Part shown: positions 9,995 through 20,663 of the stretch, one piece after another
Layout of the letters: every line of letters begins with the position of its first letter
Position numbering within the stretch: the stretch's first letter is position 1
The notes under the pieces: model-generated
Seen by the model: the letters and a program-made list of their open reading frames with translations, nothing else
What the model was told of the DNA's origin: nothing
Database searches by the model: none
Assembly (NCBI GenBank): GCA_003213235.1
Contig: QCNJ01000002.1
Location: 1-64,000 of the forward strand
Direction of reading: 5' to 3'
Length of the DNA: 64,000 nucleotides
DNA from: Prochlorococcus sp. AG-424-P18
Lineage (GTDB): Bacteria > Cyanobacteriota > Cyanobacteriia > PCC-6307 > Cyanobiaceae
Translations under genes and position numbers: made by a program

Positions 9995-11038
9995 TTAAAT
10001 TAAAATTTCTGGCAAAAATTTACTAATTGTTGAATTATTTTTTCGAACTATCTTTCCAATTTCCCAACTATCTATGCCATGATCTTTACAGATACTCAAT
10101 ATCGCATCCTTAAATTGTTTATCAATAATTAAACAAAATCCCACTCCAAGATTGAAAGTATTCCAAAAATCTTTTTCAGGAATCGATCCTTTCTTTTTAA
10201 GGAATTCAAATAAAATAGGTATTTCCCAAGAACTGGTATTGATATAAGGAATAAAATCAGAAGGCATACATCTTGGTAAATTTTCTGGAATTCCTCCTCC
10301 AGTAATATGAGACATTGCTTTAATTTCTATATTTTCAGATAACATTTGATTAATCACATTATTGTAAATTTTTGTAGGTTTCAATAACTGATCATAAAAA
10401 TTTAAGCCAGAAACTTTTTCAAATTCTTTATCTATTTGATTATTATTTTGAATAATTTTTCTTACTAAACTAAAGCCGTTACTATGAACTCCATTACTTT
10501 TTAAAGCAATTATTAAATCATTTTCAGATACTTTTTTACCATTAATCAGCTTATCCTCATCAACTATTCCAACACAAAATCCTGCCAGATCATACTTATT
10601 TTTTGAATAAAATCCAGGCATTTCAGCAGTTTCTCCTCCGAGTAATGAACAGTTATTTTCTCCGCAGCCGTGTGAAATTCCCTGAACAACCCTTAATAAT
10701 TGTTTCTTATCAAGTTTACCAGTAGCAATATAATCCAGAAAAAATAAGGGTTTTGCCCCACTAGTAATGATATCGTTCATGCACATAGCAACTAAATCAA
10801 TACCAACCTCAAAGTGAAAGTTTTTACTTTGGGCTAATTCTAATTTTGTTCCAACACCATCAGTTCCTGAAACAAGGACTGGTTTTTTAAAACTATCAAT
10901 AGGAATTCTAAACAAACCTCCGAACCCACCAATACCCTCAATCACATTCGATGTATGAGTTCCTTCAACTGCCTTTTTAATTTCGGAAACAAATTCTCTC
11001 CCAGCTTCTATATCAACACCTGATGTTTTGTAATCCAT
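9995..11038 (-). CDS. purM: Phosphoribosylformylglycinamidine cyclo-ligase
   Basis: VLVSGTDGVGTKLELA, LLGGETAEMPGFY, MSHITGGGIPENLPR motifs. Confidence 0.97.
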   Translation of the reverse strand: MDYKTSGVDIEAGREFVSEIKKAVEGTHTSNVIEGIGGFGGLFRIPIDSFKKPVLVSGTDGVGTKLELAQSKNFHFEVGIDLVAMCMNDIITSGAKPLFFLDYIATGKLDKKQLLRVVQGISHGCGENNCSLLGGETAEMPGFYSKNKYDLAGFCVGIVDEDKLINGKKVSENDLIIALKSNGVHSNGFSLVRKIIQNNNQIDKEFEKVSGLNFYDQLLKPTKIYNNVINQMLSENIEIKAMSHITGGGIPENLPRCMPSDFIPYINTSSWEIPILFEFLKKKGSIPEKDFWNTFNLGVGFCLIIDKQFKDAILSICKDHGIDSWEIGKIVRKNNSTISKFLPEILI

Positions 11039-11136
11039 GAAATAAAAATGATAGACTTTCCCTATATAGATATTCCTCCTAAGATTGCTTTTGTCCAGTA
11101 ATTATTTATCAAATAGATTTATTTTTTAAAAACAAA

Positions 11137-12669
11137 GTGAAGAAAGTAATCATAAGAAAAACTGAAGAAATAGAAAATTGGAGAAGAAATATTAATAGTG
11201 AAATCAACTTCATTCCAACAATGGGGAATCTTCACAATGGACATAAAAAACTAATTTCAACAGCAAAAAATGACAACTCTAATGTTAATTTAGTAAGTAT
11301 TTTTATTAATCCACTTCAATTTGATAACAAGTTAGATTTAAATAATTATCCTAAAACAATCGATAATGACATAAAACTCTCCTTTTCGAATGGCGCAGAT
11401 GCCATCTTCATCCCAAGTAATGAAGATATATATCCACCGAATAATAAAAATATTCAATTCCTAAAAGCTCCAATAGAATTATCCTCTGCATTATGTGGCT
11501 TAAATCGAATTGGACATTTTGATGGCGTTTGTACAGTAGTCTATAGATTACTTAATCTCATCAAGCCAAAAAATCTTTACTTAGGAGAAAAAGATTGGCA
11601 ACAACTTTTAATTTTAAAAAATCTTGTCCTAAGAAAGAAATTGAATGTTGCTATTAAATCTATTCCCACACAAAGAGATTTTGATGGAATTCCTTTAAGT
11701 TCACGTAATATACATTTATCAAAAAACGAAAGAAAATTGATTAGGTTTTTTTCAAATGAGTTATTAAAAGCAAAAAAAAATTTTCAACAAGAAAAAAAGA
11801 TCAATTTAAACGAACTAATTAAAAAGCTATCAGCAAAAAATATTTCAATTGAATATTTAGAACATTTGCACCCTCATACACTCCAAAAAGCAAGACTTGA
11901 GGATAATATTTCGTTACTGGCCGGTGCGATAAGATGTGGAGAGACAAGATTAATTGATCACGTTTTTCTAATGAAAAGAAGGCCGATTATTGCAATTGAT
12001 GGTCCTGCAGGTTCAGGTAAAAGTACTGTAACAAAGTTAGTAGCGAAGAAACTTAAACTTTTATATTTAGATACTGGAGCAATGTACAGGGCATTGAGTT
12101 GGCTTATGCTAAAAGAGAGTATTGATTATAAAAAAGAAAAAAAATTACAGAATATTCTTAAAGATGTATCTATTGTTTTCAAGTCGAATACAAATTCTCA
12201 TCAGGATGTTTATGTTAATAACTACTGTGTTACAGAAGAAATTAGGTCGCAAAAGATAAGTTCCATAGTTTCTAAAATTTCCTCAATAAAAGAGGTAAGA
12301 AAATTCTTAGTAGAAGAACAAAGAAAAATTGGAGAATCAGGCGGATATGTAGCTGAGGGAAGAGATATAGGAACTACTGTTTTTCCTCATGCAGAACTTA
12401 AAATATTTTTAACTGCAAGCATCGATGAAAGAGCAAAAAGAAGAAAATCTGATAAAAATAGTAAAGACTCGCAAGAAATAGACCTTGATACATTAAAAGA
12501 ACTTATAAAGAAAAGAGATTTTGAAGATTCCAATAGGGAAATCTCACCTCTAATTAAAGCGAATGACGCAATAGAAATTATTACGGATGGATATTCAATT
12601 AATGAGGTTGTAGATAAAATTATTGATCTTTATAATGACAAGATTCCTAAAGAGACTGAAATCAAATAA
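11137..12669 (+). CDS. panC/cmk: Bifunctional pantoate--beta-alanine ligase / cytidylate kinase
   Basis: N-terminal PanC (FIPTMGNLHNGHKKLI) fused to Cmk (RRPIIAIDGPAGSGKSTVTKLVA, LYLDTGAMYRA); GTG start. Confidence 0.96.
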   Translation: MKKVIIRKTEEIENWRRNINSEINFIPTMGNLHNGHKKLISTAKNDNSNVNLVSIFINPLQFDNKLDLNNYPKTIDNDIKLSFSNGADAIFIPSNEDIYPPNNKNIQFLKAPIELSSALCGLNRIGHFDGVCTVVYRLLNLIKPKNLYLGEKDWQQLLILKNLVLRKKLNVAIKSIPTQRDFDGIPLSSRNIHLSKNERKLIRFFSNELLKAKKNFQQEKKINLNELIKKLSAKNISIEYLEHLHPHTLQKARLEDNISLLAGAIRCGETRLIDHVFLMKRRPIIAIDGPAGSGKSTVTKLVAKKLKLLYLDTGAMYRALSWLMLKESIDYKKEKKLQNILKDVSIVFKSNTNSHQDVYVNNYCVTEEIRSQKISSIVSKISSIKEVRKFLVEEQRKIGESGGYVAEGRDIGTTVFPHAELKIFLTASIDERAKRRKSDKNSKDSQEIDLDTLKELIKKRDFEDSNREISPLIKANDAIEIITDGYSINEVVDKIIDLYNDKIPKETEIK

Positions 12670-12671
12670 AT

Positions 12672-13145
12672 TCAAGAAATACTTTCCAAAAAACCGTTTA
12701 CAGAGTCTTCTAAAATATCAAGGACATAATCGAAGCCCTCATCACCTCCAAAATATGGGTCAGGAACTTCTTGCTCATTAAAAACTGATCTAAAATCTTG
12801 TATTTTTTTAATTGATGCGGAACCAGTTGAAGCTGTTCTATTTTTAAGATCTTGAATATTTCTAAAATTTGAGTTATCCATCGCAAGAATATAGTTAAAT
12901 TTGTCAAAATCCTCGCTAGTAATCTGACGAGACCTACTTAAGATATTGATATCTCTTTTTTCTGTCGCAATTCTCATCCTAGAGTCAGCTTTTTTTCCAA
13001 TATGCCAACTCCCAGTTCCAGCAGAATCTACAATAAAGTCATCGGTTAATCCTTTCTTTTCTAATAGACTTATAAAAATAGCCTCTGCTGCAGGAGACCT
13101 ACAAATATTTCCCAAACATACAAAAAGAACAGAAATTTTTTTCAT
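12672..13145 (-). CDS. Low-molecular-weight protein tyrosine phosphatase
   Basis: VLFVCLGNICRSPAAEAIF (CX5R) and VPDPYFGGDEGFDYV acid loop. Confidence 0.95.
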   Translation of the reverse strand: MKKISVLFVCLGNICRSPAAEAIFISLLEKKGLTDDFIVDSAGTGSWHIGKKADSRMRIATEKRDINILSRSRQITSEDFDKFNYILAMDNSNFRNIQDLKNRTASTGSASIKKIQDFRSVFNEQEVPDPYFGGDEGFDYVLDILEDSVNGFLESIS

Positions 13146-13176
13146 ATATTTTGAATACCAATAAATTATAAGACCT

Positions 13177-13938
13177 TTAAGTAGTAAATAAAACTTCTTT
13201 AATTAAAGATTCAGTAAATTCTTTACCAAACAAACTCGACAACATTGGCCTTGCTGGATCATTATCTCTTCTATAATTCAAATAATTATTTTGACCGTTT
13301 ATTAATTCTTTTTGCAGTTCAATATTGACTTCTTTGCTTTCGAAAAGAATTTCCAAATACAAATCAAGATATTCCTTAAATGAGGTATAAAGCTGATTGG
13401 TAATTAAAAAATCACTTCTTTCTTCTTTTGGTAATTTTGACCATATTACTCCTGGAGAAAAAAATCTAGCTACATCCGCAGACATTTTTTCGGCTAATGG
13501 GAGTGATGAATGACAATGATTTTTAAGTTTTATAAGTTTTTCTAATAACTCATTATTGTATTGATTTTGTATTTTTAATGAAGGCTGAAAATCTAATACT
13601 AGTAAATGACTTTTTGGTAGAGAAACAAAATCTACCCCAAAAAATGGGACGTTATAAATAGTTTTGGGAATAATTAAAAAATTTAAAACAGAATAATTTG
13701 GACTATTTATACAAACTGCCCTTGCGAATTGAATTCTTTTTTTATGCGTTACACACCAAGTAGATAGATTCACATTTTTTTTTGATTTTTTTGAACCATA
13801 AGTTGAATCTTTATAAGCATATTCCGAGGGTATTGTTTTCTCTAAACAGTTATATTTACTTAAATTATTTGTTAAATATTTTAAAAAATTATGCCATCTC
13901 CAATCTGGCCTGTAAAAAATAGTATCTTGTATTAACAT
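13177..13938 (-). CDS. pebB: Phycoerythrobilin:ferredoxin oxidoreductase
   Basis: Ferredoxin-dependent bilin reductase; [20 protein letters not shown]; directly downstream of pebA and ho1. Confidence 0.93.
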   Translation of the reverse strand: MLIQDTIFYRPDWRWHNFLKYLTNNLSKYNCLEKTIPSEYAYKDSTYGSKKSKKNVNLSTWCVTHKKRIQFARAVCINSPNYSVLNFLIIPKTIYNVPFFGVDFVSLPKSHLLVLDFQPSLKIQNQYNNELLEKLIKLKNHCHSSLPLAEKMSADVARFFSPGVIWSKLPKEERSDFLITNQLYTSFKEYLDLYLEILFESKEVNIELQKELINGQNNYLNYRRDNDPARPMLSSLFGKEFTESLIKEVLFTT

Positions 13939-14649
13939 TCAATGAATAATCTCATTATTTAATGTAAAAAGGAATTTATTGATAAATTTTTTTGTCCATT
14001 TTTCTCCAAAAAAAGATTTAAACAATTTTTCTGCAGGGTCTTTTTCAAAACTGTACTTATCATATTTAATTTGATTAATCTTTATTTCTTCTGCATTTAA
14101 AAATTGATTAACAGGATTCGATTTATAAATGTTCAAATAATTATTTACAAATGAATAGAATATATTATTTAAATCTCTATCAAGATTTAATTTATTTCCC
14201 CTACATATAATCACCCATGGGGAAAAATACTTTTTTGAATCATATATATTCTTCATTTTATTATTATCAAATGCAGAATATTTTTTCTTAATACTACCTA
14301 AACTTGAACAATATTTTTCAAGATATTTGCTTTCTTGAATTAAAGGTTGATAATCAAGTATTGCTAATAACTTTTGAGAAGTTCCAAACCATAAAATATC
14401 AGCTCCTAAGATTGGCAATTCACTGTCAAAATTAGGATATGCGACCGTATTGAACACTTGCAGCTTTTTGCTACCATCTAGTCTTGTTATTCGCCACTTT
14501 CTATATTCAGGAGATGAAAAAAGCCAATTTTTAATAATATATTTTGAGTCTTCATTATGATGTTCTTTGAATTCACTAGATATTTTTACTTCTTGTCCAT
14601 TTAATTCATCAATATTGGTTTTAAGGAAATCAACTAATGAATCAAACAT
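13939..14649 (-). CDS. pebA: 15,16-dihydrobiliverdin:ferredoxin oxidoreductase
   Basis: FDBR family; [26 protein letters not shown]. Confidence 0.93.
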   Translation of the reverse strand: MFDSLVDFLKTNIDELNGQEVKISSEFKEHHNEDSKYIIKNWLFSSPEYRKWRITRLDGSKKLQVFNTVAYPNFDSELPILGADILWFGTSQKLLAILDYQPLIQESKYLEKYCSSLGSIKKKYSAFDNNKMKNIYDSKKYFSPWVIICRGNKLNLDRDLNNIFYSFVNNYLNIYKSNPVNQFLNAEEIKINQIKYDKYSFEKDPAEKLFKSFFGEKWTKKFINKFLFTLNNEIIH

Positions 14650-14654
14650 AAAGA

Positions 14655-15416
14655 TTAGGTCTCGGTACTTCCTTTCCTAACTTTTTTTGTAATGTAATTG
14701 AATACAATCTTACCTATAACAGCAATCAAGTTACCTTCAAGCTCCTTAAACATTTTCATATTATAAGTAAAAGCTTGATTAGCTTCATCAATAATTTGAT
14801 CAGCCGTCTTTTGATTTATTGGAAGTTGATTCAAAGTAAGGGAATATTCTTCCTTGAATTTCTTTTCATCAGCAATTAATTCAAACTCATAAAAATTTAA
14901 ACCATCATTTCCCTGCAAATTTAATGCTTTTTTTGCAATCCTTTTCAAGATTTGCCCCCCAGATAAATCTCCTATATAGCGTGTGTAGTGATGACCAACT
15001 AAAAGCTCTGGTGAATTTTTAGCGACCTCTCGGATTCTTTCAACATATTCTTTTGCCGAGTGCGAAATATTAATTTCATTCTTCCAGTTTTCACCAAAAT
15101 AAAATTTAAGATCATTTACAAGAGTTTCTTTCCTGAATAATGATTTAAAACCTATAGGTTTTATTACGGGATGTTCCTCATTAACAAGTCTTTCAATTTC
15201 TTCTTCCATAGCTTCATAAACAAAATATAAATCACTAATTAATTTCCTATAAGATTTTTTTTCAACAACTCCTTTTAAAAAACAAGCCACGAAGCCTGTA
15301 TTTTCTGCCATAGTATGGGATTTTTTTGTCCCTTCTCTTAATTGTCCTGCAAGAGCAACTGCCATATATTTTGCACTATTTTTTGTAAGTGTATTTAATC
15401 TACAAGGAAAATACAC
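14655..15416 (-). CDS. ho1: Heme oxygenase
   Basis: [49 protein letters not shown]. Confidence 0.97.
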   Translation of the reverse strand: MYFPCRLNTLTKNSAKYMAVALAGQLREGTKKSHTMAENTGFVACFLKGVVEKKSYRKLISDLYFVYEAMEEEIERLVNEEHPVIKPIGFKSLFRKETLVNDLKFYFGENWKNEINISHSAKEYVERIREVAKNSPELLVGHHYTRYIGDLSGGQILKRIAKKALNLQGNDGLNFYEFELIADEKKFKEEYSLTLNQLPINQKTADQIIDEANQAFTYNMKMFKELEGNLIAVIGKIVFNYITKKVRKGSTET

Positions 15417-15423
15417 AAAACAG

Positions 15424-15888
15424 CTAATTTTTGTTACCAGAGGATGTTGTAGAGAATAGCTTATAAAGTTCTTTACAAACCAAAAAAAGGTTATCTTTTT
15501 GTTCCTTATGCGGTAGATGAGTACCAGTCATTTCCCAATCACCGATTGTTGCCACTCGCCATCTCTCCGATGGAACAATCATACCTCGCATTATTATTCC
15601 CAACAATTTCGGAACTCTGCCATTATTATCATTTTCAATTCTTAATTGTAGGAGTATTGCTCTACATTCAATAAGAGGACTCCAACCAGGGAAATGGAAC
15701 GAAAAATCAATAGTATCTTGCATGGATTCATTATTTAAACTATCCCAGGGACTAAAGTTTACGCTTGCATCTGGAAAATATTTCCGAAACAAAGCTGCAG
15801 TGGAAGCAATTTTATTAGCTATTTCAACATTACTTACATTTGAACTCGCATTCATAAGTAGCTGAGTATATTTTTTTGAAAATGACAT
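15424..15888 (-). CDS. Conserved hypothetical protein upstream of ho1
   Basis: 154 aa ORF; 7-bp gap to ho1 on the same strand; no recognised domain. Confidence 0.75.
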   Translation of the reverse strand: MSFSKKYTQLLMNASSNVSNVEIANKIASTAALFRKYFPDASVNFSPWDSLNNESMQDTIDFSFHFPGWSPLIECRAILLQLRIENDNNGRVPKLLGIIMRGMIVPSERWRVATIGDWEMTGTHLPHKEQKDNLFLVCKELYKLFSTTSSGNKN

Positions 15889-16066
15889 AATTTGCTTTCA
15901 CTTGCTTATTAAATACTTTTTCTTTTAATAAAGATGTTGAAATGCTGATCAATAAACTTTCTCTATTCACATTTGAATAATAAATTTCTAGGTTTTAAAG
16001 AAAATAACTCATCGCAAATTACAATACGAGGAAATTCAATGAGTTATCTTTTATTAATTCAATGCT

Positions 16067-17491
16067 ATGCCAAAATTTGAAAAATTAACTTTACCTATTG
16101 AAGGAGAGATAATAACTTTTAATCAAGGCAACCCTAATGTTCCTAATAATCCAATTGTCCCATTTATTAGGGGTGATGGTACTGGAGTTGATATTTGGCC
16201 TGCAACTCAAATCGTTCTTGATTCGGCTATTAAAAAAAGCTATGGAGATGAAAGAAAAATTAATTGGTTTAAAGTATATGCAGGGGATGAAGCGTGTGAA
16301 CTTTATGGAACATATAACTATCTCCCTCAAGATACTATTGAGGCAATCAAACACTTTGGTGTAGCCATCAAAGGTCCTTTAACGACTCCCATCGGTGGAG
16401 GCATTAGATCTCTTAATGTTGCATTACGGCAAATATTTGATTTATATAGCTGTGTTAGACCATGCAAATATTATTCAGGAACTCCAAGCCCTCACAAAAA
16501 TCCCCAAAATTTAGACGTTATTGTTTATAGAGAAAATACTGAGGATATCTACATGGGAATTGAATGGGAAGCGGAAGATAATAATTGTCTTGAATTAATT
16601 AATCACTTAAATAACGTTGTCATACCAAAAAGTAAAAATTTAAAAAATAGATCTATACCCGACGGATCAGGTATTGGAATAAAACCGGTAAGTAAATCAG
16701 GTAGCCAAAGGCATATCAGAAAAGCTATAGAACATGCCAAAAGATTATCAGGAGATAAAAGGCATGTGACTCTCGTGCATAAAGGGAACATTATGAAATA
16801 TACAGAAGGTGCATTTAGAGATTGGGGATATGAATTAGCAGTAAATGAATTTAGAGAAGATTGCATTACAGAAAGAGAAAGCTGGATTTTAGATAATATT
16901 CAGAAAAATCCAGAAATTACAATTGAAAATAATGCGCGAAAAATTGAACCAGGTTTTGACAAGCTTACGAATAACAAAAAAGCATTCATTTGCGAAGAAA
17001 TTAAAGAAGTTATTGCATCAATATCAAATTCTCACGGAGATGGAAAATGGAAAGAACTTATTCTTGTTGATGATCGTATAGCTGATAGTATATTTCAACA
17101 AATTCAAACTAGACCTCAAGAATATTCAATTCTTGCAACCTTAAATCTTAATGGAGACTATGTTTCTGATGCAGCTGCAGCAATTGTTGGTGGCCTAGGT
17201 ATGGCTCCTGGTGCAAATATTGGAGATAATGCAGCAATTTTCGAAGCTACTCACGGCACTGCGCCAAAACATGCAGGCTTAAATAAGATTAATCCAGGCT
17301 CAGTAATTCTTAGTGGTGTAATGATGCTTGAATATTTTGGTTGGGATGAGGCAGCTAACTTAATTACTAATGGTTTGAGTAAAGCAATAGAGCAAAAAAA
17401 AGTCACCTATGATCTAGCACGCTTAATGGAACCAAAAGTAGAACCCTTATCCTGCAGCAGTTTTGCTGAGGAAATTATCTCAAATTTCTAA
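16067..17491 (+). CDS. icd: NADP-dependent isocitrate dehydrogenase
   Basis: FIRGDGTGVDIWPAT, YRENTEDIYMGIEWE, GGLGMAPGANIGDNAAIFEATHGTAPKHAG. Confidence 0.97.
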   Translation: MPKFEKLTLPIEGEIITFNQGNPNVPNNPIVPFIRGDGTGVDIWPATQIVLDSAIKKSYGDERKINWFKVYAGDEACELYGTYNYLPQDTIEAIKHFGVAIKGPLTTPIGGGIRSLNVALRQIFDLYSCVRPCKYYSGTPSPHKNPQNLDVIVYRENTEDIYMGIEWEAEDNNCLELINHLNNVVIPKSKNLKNRSIPDGSGIGIKPVSKSGSQRHIRKAIEHAKRLSGDKRHVTLVHKGNIMKYTEGAFRDWGYELAVNEFREDCITERESWILDNIQKNPEITIENNARKIEPGFDKLTNNKKAFICEEIKEVIASISNSHGDGKWKELILVDDRIADSIFQQIQTRPQEYSILATLNLNGDYVSDAAAAIVGGLGMAPGANIGDNAAIFEATHGTAPKHAGLNKINPGSVILSGVMMLEYFGWDEAANLITNGLSKAIEQKKVTYDLARLMEPKVEPLSCSSFAEEIISNF

Positions 17492-17493
17492 TT

Positions 17494-18843
17494 TTAAAAA
17501 TTATTTTTATTTTCAAAAACTTTCCAAATATTAACCAGTGAATCTTTAGTACCAATGTTTCCAGGATGAGTAACAATTGGAAGTTTTTCGCCATTTTTTA
17601 GATTGTAAGTCACCACTGAAATGCCAGTTAATATCTGTCCTTCAAGATAAACATAATCTGCATTAAGTCCTTTACTAAGAATCAAATTTGTTGTTATTCC
17701 ACCTTTTGAAATCAAATATCCTAATTCATACTTCAAATCTGCGACTAATTCAGCAATAAAACAAGCAAGTAAATTATAAAAATTAAATATTTCAGAAGCA
17801 TCTAAAGAGATAATTTTTCTTGAAGTAAACAAAACAGGAGTTTTTCCTTTCTCAAAAGAAAATCTAATTTCTTTCAAAAATTTATTTTTAAACAAATTCC
17901 TTCGCTTCTGATTATTTTCTGATGAAGTAATTTTAAAGAATTCAAAAACATCTAATTCAACTGGATTGCAATTACTTATCTCTAATAAATTATTCAATTG
18001 CATTGTTGAAAGTTCTACATAAGATCCAACAATTATCAGTCCTGGAAGAAAACTCTTTTCTTTATTTCTTATTCTTAAATTAGAGAAAAATATTTCACTC
18101 GGTGAGACACTTTTTTTTTCAGAAATTGAACTTATAAAACTTGCTGCAGTTCGAAAAAGGAATTTTTTTTGTTTAATTAATTTTTTAATTACTAAAGAAA
18201 ATTTTTTTAGTTGAGAATAATTTTCTACATCTACAACAACATGTTTATTGTTCTTCAAGTTCTTTAGTCTTTTAAAAACAATATTATTTTCTTTATCATT
18301 AAGCATTTCGATATCTGACAGTAAAAGATTTTGAATATCTTCAATATTTATTTGCGATTTACTCTGCTGAAATAAAAGATTCTTGACATTACTTGTCTCA
18401 TATCGAAAAATTTTATCTTTTGCAAAAATTGTTTGACTAATAGGAGTTTTATCAACAAAATGAGATCCATTAATTGTTAATCTTTTACCCTCAATGAAGG
18501 CTGGAATATGAAAAGTAGCATCAAAAGGACCTAAGCAACTATTTATAGCAATTGGCTCTAAAAAGTTATGCCCTCGTAGAGTAGAGTCTCCTCTACTTAT
18601 AAAAATAATTTCTTCTTCATAGGCTTGAGAATTAATTACAGTCTTAAGATTTTTGCAAATTTCCTCTATTGTTAATTTCGCATCATTTTCCGATAGTGAC
18701 CTTGTGTTAGCCAAAATAAAAAATAAATTAGATTTAGATTCAAAACCTTTGAATAAAGTTGAGCAATCCCACTTAAGCAGTAATAAGCAATCGTGAACAG
18801 TTTGAGAGCCCGTAGGATCATCATCTATAACGACAAATTTCAT
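17494..18843 (-). CDS. DUF1537 / four-carbon acid sugar kinase family protein
   Basis: N-terminal VVIDDDPTGSQTVHDC; C-terminal ISKGGITTNLIL...THPGNIGTKDSLV nucleotide-binding part. Confidence 0.85.
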   Translation of the reverse strand: MKFVVIDDDPTGSQTVHDCLLLLKWDCSTLFKGFESKSNLFFILANTRSLSENDAKLTIEEICKNLKTVINSQAYEEEIIFISRGDSTLRGHNFLEPIAINSCLGPFDATFHIPAFIEGKRLTINGSHFVDKTPISQTIFAKDKIFRYETSNVKNLLFQQSKSQINIEDIQNLLLSDIEMLNDKENNIVFKRLKNLKNNKHVVVDVENYSQLKKFSLVIKKLIKQKKFLFRTAASFISSISEKKSVSPSEIFFSNLRIRNKEKSFLPGLIIVGSYVELSTMQLNNLLEISNCNPVELDVFEFFKITSSENNQKRRNLFKNKFLKEIRFSFEKGKTPVLFTSRKIISLDASEIFNFYNLLACFIAELVADLKYELGYLISKGGITTNLILSKGLNADYVYLEGQILTGISVVTYNLKNGEKLPIVTHPGNIGTKDSLVNIWKVFENKNNF

Positions 18844-18856
18844 AAGTATTGCAAAA

Positions 18857-19711
18857 TTACATAAGAGATTTTATTTGTATTGAGGCATTTAACCTTTTAC
18901 TATCATTTGAAGGGATAATAATGTTTCTAAATCCATCAACAAAAGAATTTCGGGGACTAGTCCAAGGTTCGAGACATATCATTCTTCTTGGAGGATCACT
19001 CCAAATAACACCTAAATCAAAAGGATATGGATGATTTAAAGTTACCTCTCTTTTGAAAATCTTATCTCGAAAAGAGCTTCTACCGGAAGTATACATAAGT
19101 AGATCAACTCCTAAATTAATTTTGATTAATTCATCCAAAGTATTACTTATAGTATTTCTTTCTTGATCGTGACAATTAAGTGGATTATTAACAAACTCTA
19201 AATTTTTGAAATCTGAAACATTAAAATAAGGATGCAAGCCAAAATTTACAGGCATAGCAAAATCTGTTTTGTTATGGATTGTAATTTCAAATTCTAAAAA
19301 GTTAATTTTTAAGGTAACTTTTATTTTTAGTTCGAAATCGAAAGGATAATATTTTTTGGTTTGTTTAGATGCATTTAAGAATAAGCATAAAAATTTTTCA
19401 TTTTCATTGAAGGAGTATTGCCATTGCGAATCCCTAGCAAAACCATGTTGTGGTAATTGCAAATAACCATTTCCAAATACTGAACTAGAGGTATTAAGAT
19501 TTCCACATATTGGAAACAAGATTGGAATACCTCCCCTAATACTTTTTGTCTTGTCCATAAATCTTTTTTCATCGAAATAAAGTATTTCATTACCATCCGA
19601 AACCCAATTTGTAATAAGGCCTCCTCTTTCAGGACAAAATTTAATGTAATTATTTTTATCTAATTGAAAGAGAAAAATTCCTTTATCCTTATTAGATAAT
19701 TCAAGTTTCAC
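18857..19711 (-). CDS. Aldose 1-epimerase family / possible hexose-6-phosphate mutarotase
   Basis: RGGIPILFPICGNL, LPQHGFARDSQW, NFGLHPYFNV. Confidence 0.85.
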   Translation of the reverse strand: MKLELSNKDKGIFLFQLDKNNYIKFCPERGGLITNWVSDGNEILYFDEKRFMDKTKSIRGGIPILFPICGNLNTSSSVFGNGYLQLPQHGFARDSQWQYSFNENEKFLCLFLNASKQTKKYYPFDFELKIKVTLKINFLEFEITIHNKTDFAMPVNFGLHPYFNVSDFKNLEFVNNPLNCHDQERNTISNTLDELIKINLGVDLLMYTSGRSSFRDKIFKREVTLNHPYPFDLGVIWSDPPRRMICLEPWTSPRNSFVDGFRNIIIPSNDSKRLNASIQIKSLM

Positions 19712-19720
19712 TATTATTAC

Positions 19721-20620
19721 TCAAAGAGAATCAACCCAATCCAAAATATGCTGATTAACTAATTCAGGTATCTCATCATGAGGGCAATGTCCTGCTTCAA
19801 GAATAATTTCTTTTGTATTCTTTGGTGTAAATTTTTTATATAGATTTCTTTTTTTTGGAGTGTTCATCCATGGATCTTTCCCTCCCCAAAGAAGTAATAA
19901 TGGTGCATTTAATTTTGCGAATAGCTTATCCAACGGCAATCCCTGAGGACCTGATGGGTTGAATACACTTCTAAAAACATTAAAAGCTCCGAAATCTAAT
20001 GAAGGCTTCCTGATTGACTCAACTAAAAAATCATCAACATTTTTTTTATCCACATAAACTTGATTCAAAGTTTTTTTAATATTTTTAGGATTTCTCATAT
20101 TCTCAAAAATCAAACGTTGAAGAACAATATTTTTCAAAAATATGCCGGCGACTGTTTCAATTGAAGTTTGCAACATATTCTTTTTGATATTTTTTTCTTC
20201 ACTAAAATATCCTGCAGCATTCAGTAATATCACTCCTGCATTAAGATCATTTAATTCTGCACCAGCGGCTAATGCTGCATAACCACCTAATGAATTTCCA
20301 ACAACAATTGTGGGTTTTTTTATTTTCTCTTGTACATAAGCAACAACCTGATCCTTCCATAAAGATCCTGAGTATTCAACATCTTGGGGCTTAGGACTTT
20401 TTCCAAAACCGAGAAGATCCATCGCATGAACTTCATATTTGCTACTCAAAATAGGGATATTAAATCTCCAATGATCCGTAGAGGCCCCGAAACCATGAAT
20501 TAATAAAATTGCACATTCTTTTGATGTTTGCTCAGGCTTAGCTGAAATAGTATGTATTGGGTAATTTAAAAAATTCCAGTCATTATTTACATCACAATCT
20601 ATCAGAGCTGATTTTTCCAT
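19721..20620 (-). CDS. Alpha/beta hydrolase
   Basis: LLIHGFGASTDHWRFNIPIL, VVGNSLGGYAALAAG nucleophile elbow, AGHCPHDEIPE. Confidence 0.92.
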   Translation of the reverse strand: MEKSALIDCDVNNDWNFLNYPIHTISAKPEQTSKECAILLIHGFGASTDHWRFNIPILSSKYEVHAMDLLGFGKSPKPQDVEYSGSLWKDQVVAYVQEKIKKPTIVVGNSLGGYAALAAGAELNDLNAGVILLNAAGYFSEEKNIKKNMLQTSIETVAGIFLKNIVLQRLIFENMRNPKNIKKTLNQVYVDKKNVDDFLVESIRKPSLDFGAFNVFRSVFNPSGPQGLPLDKLFAKLNAPLLLLWGGKDPWMNTPKKRNLYKKFTPKNTKEIILEAGHCPHDEIPELVNQHILDWVDSL

Positions 20621-20663
20621 TTAATGAAAATACTATATTTATTAATATTAATAAAATTATTTC

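Noticed and set aside
11137-12669. panC-cmk fusion
   Set aside because: Unusual among bacteria generally but a known cyanobacterial fusion, so not treated as a new finding.
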